A model generated the notes under the pieces. The model made no database searches, was not told the origin of the DNA, and saw only the letters and a list, made by a program, of their open reading frames with translations. Below, in pieces: positions 1 to 4,154 of a DNA stretch of 5,301 nt. How positions within the stretch are numbered: the stretch's first letter is position 1; each line of letters starts with the position of its first letter. Origin of the DNA: CAZXPA01 sp964642485 (GTDB lineage Bacteria > Patescibacteriota > Patescibacteriia > UBA2591 > UBA6264). Where the stretch lies: NCBI GenBank assembly GCA_964642485.1, contig CAZXPA010000045.1, positions 1 to 5,301 of the forward strand, given 5' to 3'. A program made the position numbers and the translations under genes.

Positions 1-45
1 AGATATATGTTAATTATGATATATATAAATAGATAATAAACTAAA

Positions 46-77
46 TTAGAATGTTCTAATGTTAGAATGTTCTAATG
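46..77. promoter_or_regulatory. Tandem palindromic operator candidate upstream of the ybaK-like gene
   Basis: The 16-nt unit TTAGAATGTTCTAATG occurs twice back to back (46-61 and 62-77). Each unit contains the palindrome TTAGAA-TG-TTCTAA (46-59 and 62-75), so two dyads lie 16 bp apart on nearly the same DNA face. A weak -10-like GATAAT sits at 32-37, with no convincing -35, which would place the dyads at or just after the transcription start. This is the geometry of a repressor operator. The regulator is not identifiable here. A plain tandem duplication without function is the alternative. Confidence 0.5.
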
Positions 78-92
78 TTAAAATAAAATTTT

Positions 93-596
93 ATGGCAGT
101 TCCCAAAAAAATCCTTAGTTATCTTGAAAAGAACAAGGTTAAAGCTGAATTAATTGAGCACCGCATTGTCTATACTGCCTGGGATTTGGTTCAAACCCTT
201 CATCTTAAAAAACCAGCTGAGGTGGTAAAAACTTTAATTGTTAGAATTGATAAAGACCCGGTTCTAGTTTTATTACCAGCAAATAAGAATTTAGACAAAC
301 CTAGGTTTAAGCAGGTGGTTAATAAGTGGAGGAAAAAGCAAGGGCTGAAAGCAATTAAAAAGACTGATTTTGTTACTGAAGCTTGGATGAAAAAGAACAT
401 TAAAGTAGGCAGGTTAGGGGTTGTTCCTCCTTTTGGCCAATTATTAGGAATGCCGGTTTTTGCTGATAAGGCCGTTCTTAAGCCAACAAAAGTTATTGTT
501 AATGCTGGAGATTATGGAAATTCTTTAAAGATCAGGCCCAAAGATTTGGTTAAATTAGAACAACCAGTTAAAGGGAGCTTTAGTAAGAAAAAGTAG
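93..596 (+). CDS. YbaK/EbsC-type aminoacyl-tRNA deacylase (tRNA editing domain) protein
   Basis: This 167-aa protein matches the free-standing YbaK/ProRS-INS editing fold, whose members hydrolyse mischarged aminoacyl-tRNA in the cytoplasm (for example Cys-tRNA-Pro or Ala-tRNA-Pro). Visible family marks are the N-terminal helix with the 'IEHRIVYTAWD' stretch (residues 21-31), 'VVKTLIV' with Lys46 at the position of the lysine conserved for catalysis, 'LVLLPANKNLD' in the core strand, and the glycine/proline loop 'GVVPPFG' (109-115), which corresponds to the family's GxxxPFG loop. The length is normal for the family. The C-terminus is lysine-rich (ending SFSKKK). The ATG at 93 fits the domain start; no Shine-Dalgarno is visible, only an A/T-rich leader. 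The TAG stop is also the first bases of the structured repeat that leads into scpA. The substrate cannot be assigned from sequence, so no symbol is given. The family call is firm. Confidence 0.88.
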   Translation: MAVPKKILSYLEKNKVKAELIEHRIVYTAWDLVQTLHLKKPAEVVKTLIVRIDKDPVLVLLPANKNLDKPRFKQVVNKWRKKQGLKAIKKTDFVTEAWMKKNIKVGRLGVVPPFGQLLGMPVFADKAVLKPTKVIVNAGDYGNSLKIRPKDLVKLEQPVKGSFSKKK

Positions 597-751
597 CGAT
601 TTTGTTTGACAAAATCAAGTCCGCAGGGCGAAGATTTTTCAGTAACAAAAACGCTACCCCCTCCTTTTGCGCGCTTGCGCGAAAAGAAGGGGGTACTCAA
701 ATTTGTAGCGAAATTTCCTTCGCTACGCTCGTAAATTTAGACAAATTTGGT
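594..751 (+). repeat. Composite structured element, copy 1 (ybaK-scpA gap)
   Basis: The element fills the gap from the ybaK stop codon to the base before the scpA ATG. Domain A has an outer stem of 594-606 with 644-656 (12 of 13 pairs) and an inner AAAATC/GATTTT stem at 611-616/633-638. A competing hairpin GATTTTG/CAAAATC is possible at 598-604/610-616. Domain B is the 655-699 hairpin, identical in copy 2. Domain C has an outer CAAATTTG/CAAATTTG stem (698-705/742-749) enclosing AAATTT/AAATTT (711-716/733-738). A competing 8-bp hairpin GTAGCGAA/TTCGCTAC (705-712/719-726) is also possible. Domains A and B meet at a shared TA, and both begin and end in TA. It could be a MITE/REP-like repeat, a folded intercistronic RNA, or both. 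Confidence 0.7.
655..699 (+). repeat. 45-nt invariant GC-rich hairpin, copy 1
   Basis: This stretch is identical over all 45 nt to 1488-1532. It folds into a 17-bp stem (655-673 with 678-695) with one C-A mismatch (663/687) and one bulged G (669). The stem is capped by CTTG (674-677) closed by G-C, a known extra-stable tetraloop type in RNA. The arms begin and end in TA followed or preceded by five C or five G. No T-run follows, so it is not a standard terminator. Confidence 0.9.
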
Positions 752-1444
752 ATGTACACGATTAAACTTGAACAATTTCAAGGGCCATTTGATTTATTAC
801 TTCAATTAATTGAAAAAGAGAAATTAGATATTAGTGAAGTCTCTTTAGCTCAGGTGACTGATAGGTTTTTAAATCACATTAATAAAATTGAACAAGTTCA
901 GCCTCATGAATTGGCTGATTTTTTAGAGATTGCCGCTAAATTAATTTTACTTAAGTCCCGACTTTTAATTCCGGAAGCAGTTTTAGATGATAAAACTGGC
1001 CAAGATTTAGTTGATCAATTAAAGATTTATCGTCAGTATGCTTTGGTGACTAAGAAAGTTGGGCGAATTGCTGCCCACCCTAAGTATGCTTTTGCCCGGG
1101 AAAGAATTCCTTTAGAAATTGTCCCAGATTTTTCTTTAGAGATTAAAATTACACCCAAAGTATTAGAAAGGATTTTTAAAAATCTGGCTTCAATTATTCT
1201 TAAACAAATTAAACTCACTCAAGAAATCTTCAAACAAAAAATTATTTCTTTAAAAGAGAAAATAGGCGAGCTGCTTGAGATCTTAAAGAAAGAGAAAAAA
1301 GTTGTTTTTCATTCTTTGGTTAAAAAAAGACAAAAACCTGAGAAGATTGCTATGTTTTTAGCAGTTTTGGAGTTAATTAAAAGAAAAGAAATTGTTGTTA
1401 ATCAAAAAGGATTATTTAAAGAAATTGTTATTACCAGAAAATAA
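752..1444 (+). CDS. scpA: Segregation and condensation protein A (kleisin subunit of SMC-ScpAB)
   Basis: ScpA is the kleisin that bridges the SMC dimer and binds ScpB in bacterial chromosome condensation and segregation. The 230-aa product starts 'MYTIKLEQFQGPFDLLLQLI', the classic ScpA N-terminus with the FxGPFDLLL motif, followed by 'KEKLDISEVSLAQVTDRFL' and 'ELADFLEIAAKLILLKSRLL' (the SMC-neck-binding helices). The middle is a lysine-rich helical linker. The C-terminal winged helix (from about residue 205, 'KIAMFLAVLELIKRKEIVV') would contact the SMC head. The length is slightly below the usual 240-260 aa. The frame is open further upstream to a TTG at 602, but those 50 codons are translation of the structured repeat and lack family similarity. 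The ATG at 752 is therefore the start. No Shine-Dalgarno is visible. The stop TAA is the first base triplet of the second composite element, and scpB follows. Confidence 0.93.
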   Translation: MYTIKLEQFQGPFDLLLQLIEKEKLDISEVSLAQVTDRFLNHINKIEQVQPHELADFLEIAAKLILLKSRLLIPEAVLDDKTGQDLVDQLKIYRQYALVTKKVGRIAAHPKYAFARERIPLEIVPDFSLEIKITPKVLERIFKNLASIILKQIKLTQEIFKQKIISLKEKIGELLEILKKEKKVVFHSLVKKRQKPEKIAMFLAVLELIKRKEIVVNQKGLFKEIVITRK

Positions 1445-1587
1445 AGGGCTTTCTCAAAAATCTGGAAGATTTTTGCCAGAAAACCTTTACCCCCTCCTTT
1501 TGCGCGCTTGCGCGAAAAGAAGGGGGTACTCATAATTGTAATGAAATTTATTTCATTACAAGTAATTCATAAATTTCAACAATTATG
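1442..1587 (+). repeat. Composite structured element, copy 2 (scpA-scpB gap)
   Basis: This copy starts at the scpA TAA stop and runs into the scpB ATG. Domain A has an outer stem of TAAAGG..TTTCT (1442-1454) with AGAAA..CCTTTA (1478-1489), enclosing the perfect AAAAATC/GATTTTT stem (1456-1462/1468-1474). Domain B is the 45-nt hairpin shared with copy 1 (1488-1532). Domain C has two exclusive folds. Fold one pairs CATAATTGT/ACAATTATG (1531-1539/1579-1587) around GAAATTTAT/ATAAATTTC (1543-1551/1569-1577), both perfect 9-bp stems, and the first includes the start codon. Fold two is a local 11-bp hairpin (1536-1546/1551-1561, loop TTTA) that leaves the start codon free. The boundaries and domain order match copy 1. 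Confidence 0.72.
1488..1532 (+). repeat. 45-nt invariant GC-rich hairpin, copy 2
   Basis: Identical in all 45 nt to 655-699, with identity ending abruptly on both sides. It has the same 17-bp stem, CTTG loop, bulge and mismatch. The perfect match contrasts with the diverged but still self-pairing flanks. Confidence 0.9.
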
Positions 1588-2145
1588 GCACTTAAATCAG
1601 CAATTGAAAGTTTATTTTTTATTGCTAATCGACCTTTAACAAAAAAAGAATTGGCTAAAATTATTGGTCAAAAGGTTAAGGGCATTGAAGAGGTCTTAAA
1701 AGAATTGATTGATGAATATAGTGGTAAAAATGGGGGAGTTAAGATTATTCAGAATGGCCAGGAGTTTCAAATGGTTACTAACCCTGCTAATAGTTCAATT
1801 ATTCAAAAATTTTTAAAAGAAGAGGTTAATCGAGAATTAACCCCAGCTTCATTAGAAACCCTATCAATTATTGCTTATCGTGGGCCAATTAAAAGAGATG
1901 AGTTAGAACAGATTAGAGGGGTTAATTGTAGTATTATTCTACGCCATCTTTTAATTAAAGGATTAATTATTGAAGAACCCTCCTCCGAGAAAACTTCGGC
2001 GGGCAAGGATTCAGATAAACAAATCTATAATGTCAGTTTAGATTTTATCCGTCATTTAGGCATTAATGATTTAAAAGAGTTGCCTGATTATGAACGGCTT
2101 AATCAAGGGGTCCCGTTATCCTCATTAATTGATGAAGAAGAATAG
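1585..2145 (+). CDS. scpB: Segregation and condensation protein B
   Basis: ScpB dimers bind the ScpA linker and regulate the SMC condensin. The 186-aa product has two winged-helix domains. The first begins 'LKSAIESLFFIANRPLTKKE' (residues 3-22), matching the family's AxEAxLFxxxxPLxxxxL opening. The second carries 'LTPASLETLSIIAYRGPIKR', then 'ELEQIRGVNCSIILRHLLIK', the hallmark (L-A-IIAYxxPIxRxExExIRGV) stretch. The C-terminus 'FIRHLGINDLKELPDYE' is also typical. Between them the usual GRP-type loop is replaced by a slightly longer polar stretch 'SSEKTSAGKDSDKQ', encoded by a small GC-rich hairpin. The length is normal. The start at 1585 fits the family opening and has no Shine-Dalgarno; its ATG can pair with 1531-1533 in the upstream element. 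The tRNA gene begins 3 nt after the stop, suggesting one transcript. Confidence 0.92.
   Translation: MALKSAIESLFFIANRPLTKKELAKIIGQKVKGIEEVLKELIDEYSGKNGGVKIIQNGQEFQMVTNPANSSIIQKFLKEEVNRELTPASLETLSIIAYRGPIKRDELEQIRGVNCSIILRHLLIKGLIIEEPSSEKTSAGKDSDKQIYNVSLDFIRHLGINDLKELPDYERLNQGVPLSSLIDEEE
1982..2002 (+). repeat. Small GC-rich hairpin inside scpB
   Basis: CCtCCGA (1982-1988) pairs with TCGGcGG (1996-2002) around a 7-nt loop, with 6 pairs and one T-C mismatch. It is unusually GC-rich for this AT-rich gene and encodes the variable loop of ScpB. It may be a short intergenic-type palindrome that invaded the reading frame at a tolerant site, or it may be chance. Confidence 0.35.
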
Positions 2146-2148
2146 TTT

Positions 2149-2224
2149 GCCCCTGTAGTTTAATGGATAAAACGCCTCCCTCCGGAGGAGGAGAGCACAG
2201 GTTCGACTCCTGTCAGGGGCACCA
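2149..2224 (+). tRNA. tRNA-Arg(CCG), CCA end encoded
   Basis: A full cloverleaf can be drawn. The acceptor stem is GCCCCTG/CAGGGGC (2149-2155/2214-2220). The D stem is GTTT/AAAC (2158-2161/2170-2173) with GG in the loop. The anticodon stem is CCTCC/GGAGG (2175-2179/2187-2191) with loop CTCCGGA, giving anticodon CCG (2182-2184) for CGG arginine codons. The variable loop is 5 nt. The T arm is ACAGG-TTCGACT-CCTGT (2197-2213). A2221 is the discriminator base and CCA is encoded at 2222-2224. It starts 3 nt after the scpB stop, so it is probably processed from the scpAB transcript. Confidence 0.96.
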
Positions 2225-2347
2225 CGTAAAGTCTCGCTCTGCTCGACTAATGTGGCAAGCAACTCATAATACAGTTTTGTTGGGTCTCGCTCCGTTAATT
2301 TTTTGAAGAAAAATTTTACGGGGTCAGGGGCATTGGTAATAATTTAT
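2225..2347. other. Repeat-rich gap between the tRNA and the next gene
   Basis: No gene is supported here. The gap holds GTCTCGCTC twice (at 2231 and 2284), similar in style to the CGCTACGCTCG at 721-731 in composite element 1. It also holds an imperfect hairpin (2292-2304/2309-2321, 11 of 13 pairs, loop GAAG) and a 10-nt copy of the tRNA 3' end, GTCAGGGGCA, at 2323-2332 (original at 2212-2221). No promoter or T-run terminator is evident. Confidence 0.6.
2292..2321. repeat. Imperfect AT-rich hairpin after the tRNA
   Basis: The arms CCGTTAATTTTTT (2292-2304) and AAAAATTTTACGG (2309-2321) form 11 of 13 pairs around a GAAG loop. The stem is GC only at its base and is followed by GTCAGGGGCA rather than Ts, so a terminator role is unlikely. 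It lies between the two copies of the tRNA-end sequence. Confidence 0.55.
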
Positions 2348-3862
2348 ATGAAGAATAAATCAAAGAAATATAATGAATGGGTTAACATTTGGACAGGTCG
2401 AGTTTATCCGCCTTTTTTAATGAGTATAGTTGTTCAAGCAACTATTTTTGACTTTAAAAAGAAATTTTCTAAAAGTAAAATAACAAAAGGTGGTAATTAT
2501 TGGCTAAAGGGGGTGAGTAGTTACTTTTATTTAAATAAAGAATTATCAGACACCACAGGTGAAAGTGTAAAAAGGGCGTTGAAGGATCCAAAATGGTTAT
2601 ATAATTTTTTTGAGCTGGCATTTAAAAAAGCTAAAAAATTAAATGAATTTTCTAAAAAATACCCAATAGATGTATTAAGGAACAAAGATTCACAAGAATT
2701 GGTTCTTTTCATTGAGAAGTTCGCCAAAAAATTTTTAGACATGTATTCTTATGCCACCCTTGCTATAATCATAGGTTATCGAGAGGACAATAGGCTTTAT
2801 AGGAAAATGCATACGATTTTAAAGCAGAAAACCAGAGATAATCCAGAAAAGTTTGCTAATTATTTAGTAATTTTAACTAATCCTCCTAAAACTTTGAAAA
2901 ACAACAAAGAGGAATTAAAAATTTTACAATTAGCCAAACAAGCAAAGAGATTGAATTTAAAAACACAACAACAAATTATTAAGCATTTTCCCAAAGAACT
3001 TAAGGCCCTGGAAAAGGAATTTGGGTTTTTATCATTTGATCTTTGTGATTCTGCTGGTGGAGATGTTAGACATTATACAAAATTGGTAAAAGATAAGATG
3101 CAGTTAGATGTTCAGCGTAAAATAAGAGAACAAAAAAATTACGAACAGGACACAAAAAATGCCTTTAATCGAGTTTGCCAGGAACTTGCATTATCCAAAT
3201 CAGAAAAAGATATTTTTAATTTAATAAGATACATGGGTTATTATAAATGGGCTCGACAGTTTGAATTTCAAGAAGCACTATATAATATAAAGTTTACCCA
3301 AGAAGAAATTGGTAAACGATGCTGTCTTTCTGTTTTAGAATCTCTGTATTTACTTTATACAGAATATAGAGAAGCTATTAAGCATGCAGAAAAATTTAGA
3401 AAAATAGCTAAGCAAAGATTAAAAAATTGTTTAATAATAGTCTCAAAAGATAAAGGGATAGAAATTTTAGCTGGTTCAAGGGCAGGACAAAAATATCAGA
3501 AAATGAAATTTGTTTCTGGAAAGGACATTAAAATAAAGGCTTCTAAATTAACGGGTATGCCAGCTTGCGCTGGCAAGGCTCAAGGGATAGTGAAAATAGT
3601 AAACATTGCCAAAGACCTTTATAAAATGCAGCAGGGTAACATTTTAGTTTCTATAGCAACCAATCCAGGTTTATTATCTGGTATGAAAAAAGCCGCGGCT
3701 ATTGTTACTGATGAAGGCGGGATTACTTGTCATGCCGCTATTGTTTCTCGAGAATTGAAAAAGCCTTGCGTTATTGGCACCAAAATCGCCACCAAAGTTT
3801 TGTGTGATGGACAATTAGTAGAGGTGGATGCTAATAAGGGTGTAGTGAGAATAATTAAATAA
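2348..3862 (+). CDS. Orphan PEP-utilising enzyme swivelling-domain protein (PEP synthase/PPDK superfamily)
   Basis: This is a 504-aa protein. Residues about 400-504 are a PEP-utilising enzyme 'mobile' domain: 'GMPACAGKAQGIVKIV', then 'GNILVSIATNPGLLSGMKKA', 'AIVTDEGGITCHAAIVSREL' and 'PCVIGTKIAT...LVEVDANKGVVRI'. His462 in 'TCHAA' is the residue that carries the phosphoryl group in PEP synthase, PPDK and enzyme I. Residues 1-400 are largely helical and resemble the linker region of PEP-synthase-like proteins ('LIRYMGYYKWARQFEFQEAL', then an 'LESLYLLYTEYREAI' helix); I do not recognise a named domain. There is no ATP-grasp nucleotide-binding half and no PEP-binding TIM barrel, so it cannot be a complete PEP synthase. 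It may act with a separate kinase half or on an unknown substrate. The ATG at 2348 is chosen over an in-frame TTG at 2303, whose extra 15 codons translate the hairpin and tRNA-end copy. No Shine-Dalgarno is visible. Confidence 0.75.
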   Translation: MKNKSKKYNEWVNIWTGRVYPPFLMSIVVQATIFDFKKKFSKSKITKGGNYWLKGVSSYFYLNKELSDTTGESVKRALKDPKWLYNFFELAFKKAKKLNEFSKKYPIDVLRNKDSQELVLFIEKFAKKFLDMYSYATLAIIIGYREDNRLYRKMHTILKQKTRDNPEKFANYLVILTNPPKTLKNNKEELKILQLAKQAKRLNLKTQQQIIKHFPKELKALEKEFGFLSFDLCDSAGGDVRHYTKLVKDKMQLDVQRKIREQKNYEQDTKNAFNRVCQELALSKSEKDIFNLIRYMGYYKWARQFEFQEALYNIKFTQEEIGKRCCLSVLESLYLLYTEYREAIKHAEKFRKIAKQRLKNCLIIVSKDKGIEILAGSRAGQKYQKMKFVSGKDIKIKASKLTGMPACAGKAQGIVKIVNIAKDLYKMQQGNILVSIATNPGLLSGMKKAAAIVTDEGGITCHAAIVSRELKKPCVIGTKIATKVLCDGQLVEVDANKGVVRIIK

Positions 3863-3871
3863 AGATGCCTG

Positions 3872-3897
3872 TCCGCCGAAGCCTTGGCGAAGGCGGA
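3872..3897. repeat. Palindrome of the 'AFAKASAD' type
   Basis: TCCGCC (3872-3877) pairs with GGCGGA (3892-3897). Inside, GCC/GGC (3881-3883/3886-3888) can pair in part across a symmetric GAA/GAA internal loop. It is very GC-rich for the region. Read on the minus strand it gives 'SAFAKASADR', a peptide I recall as frequent in spurious Patescibacteria ORFs. That recollection is unverified here. No T-run follows. Confidence 0.75.
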
Positions 3898-3899
3898 GA

Positions 3900-3965
3900 G
3901 ATCTGGTTGAGGTGGATGCGAGCGTTGGTATTGTAAGAATACTAAAAAAGGCAAGCAATAAGTGA
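3900..3965 (+). pseudogene. Remnant of a PEP-utilising domain C-terminus (second tail)
   Basis: From 3900 one frame reads 'DLVEVDASVGIVRILKKASNK' then a TGA stop. It aligns with the end of the preceding gene ('QLVEVDANKGVVRIIK'): 11 of 15 residues match over LVEVDA..., but only about 31 of 45 bases. Many differences are synonymous or conservative. That points to a diverged paralogue that was once translated, not to a recent duplication. There is no start codon, and the frame is +1 relative to the intact gene, which already has its own tail. It begins immediately after the GC-rich palindrome. Confidence 0.65.
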
Positions 3966-4004
3966 CTCTATAAGCACCTTTTTATCTATTATGAGCCAAG
4001 CGAA

Positions 4005-4037
4005 GCCCCTCACCAAGCTTTGCTTTGGTGATGGGGC
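4005..4037. repeat. GC-rich palindrome before the third tail fragment
   Basis: GCCCC (4005-4009) pairs with GGGGC (4033-4037), and CACCAA (4011-4016) with TTGGTG (4025-4030). GC/GC at 4017-4018/4022-4023 can extend the stem around a TTT loop. There are small bulges between segments. Its 3' arm runs straight into the third copy of the PEP-domain tail. No T-run follows. Confidence 0.75.
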
Positions 4038-4077
4038 CAATAAAGGGATGGTCAAGATTTTAAAGAAGATAAAATAG
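4030..4077 (+). pseudogene. Remnant of a PEP-utilising domain C-terminus (third tail)
   Basis: The frame reads 'DGANKGMVKILKKIK' then TAG, matching 'DANKGVVRIIK' at the end of the intact gene and 'RILKK' of the second fragment. It is shorter than the second tail because the palindrome occupies the upstream part. An ATG at 3991 is in frame and would give a 28-aa peptide, but its first half is only the palindrome, so I treat it as a fragment and not as a gene. Confidence 0.55.
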
Positions 4078-4081
4078 GAGC

Positions 4082-4110
4082 TTGCTAAATTTTTAAAAAT
4101 AGCTTAAAAT
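4082..4110 (+). promoter_or_regulatory. Candidate sigma-70-type promoter for the AbiE pair
   Basis: TTGCTA (4082-4087) as -35 (4 of 6) and TAAAAT (4105-4110) as -10 (5 of 6) are separated by 17 bp. The spacer contains an imperfect inverted repeat with GCTA/TAGC ends (4084-4103), which could be an operator. In so AT-rich a region -10 matches are common, so this is moderate evidence. A second -10-like TAAGAT lies at 4126-4131. Confidence 0.45.
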
Positions 4111-4132
4111 AGTAGTACGTTGAGGTAAGATA

Positions 4133-4150
4133 GTTAACATTTGTGTAAAC
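4133..4150. promoter_or_regulatory. Inverted repeat just upstream of the AbiE toxin start
   Basis: GTTAACA (4133-4139) and TGTAAAC (4144-4150) form 6 of 7 pairs around TTTG, ending 4 nt before the ATG. AbiEi antitoxins are known to repress their own operon by binding inverted repeats near the promoter, so this is a reasonable autoregulatory operator. That it binds AbiEi here is inference. Confidence 0.45.
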
Positions 4151-4154
4151 TTTT

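Noticed and set aside
1..45. AT-rich start of the window as a replication origin
   Set aside because: There are no DnaA-box-like repeats and only 45 bases are available. Low complexity alone is not evidence.
602..751. N-terminal 50-codon extension of scpA from an in-frame TTG
   Set aside because: The codons only translate the structured repeat, share nothing with ScpA, and the canonical ScpA N-terminus starts at the ATG at 752.
655..1532. The 45-nt hairpins as intrinsic terminators
   Set aside because: Neither copy is followed by a T-run on either strand, and they lie between genes that appear co-transcribed.
655..1532. CRISPR array based on the repeated 45-nt sequence
   Set aside because: There are only two copies, 833 nt apart with a gene between them, and no spacers or cas genes.
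2303..2347. Earlier TTG start for the PEP-domain protein
   Set aside because: The extra 15 codons cover the hairpin and the copy of the tRNA end. An ATG at 2348 is available and no ribosome site favours the TTG.
3730..3954. Minus-strand 74-aa ORF containing AFAKASAD
   Set aside because: It is antisense to the conserved PEP domain and the palindrome; no family similarity other than the repeat-derived peptide.
3860..3965. Programmed frameshift or stop readthrough joining the second tail to the PEP-domain gene
   Set aside because: The gene already has a complete tail before its stop, so a shift would duplicate the last strand. No slippery heptamer with a supporting structure was evident.
3991..4077. 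28-aa ORF as a small gene
   Set aside because: Its first half is palindrome and its second half is a recognisable fragment of the PEP-domain tail. There is no ribosome site.
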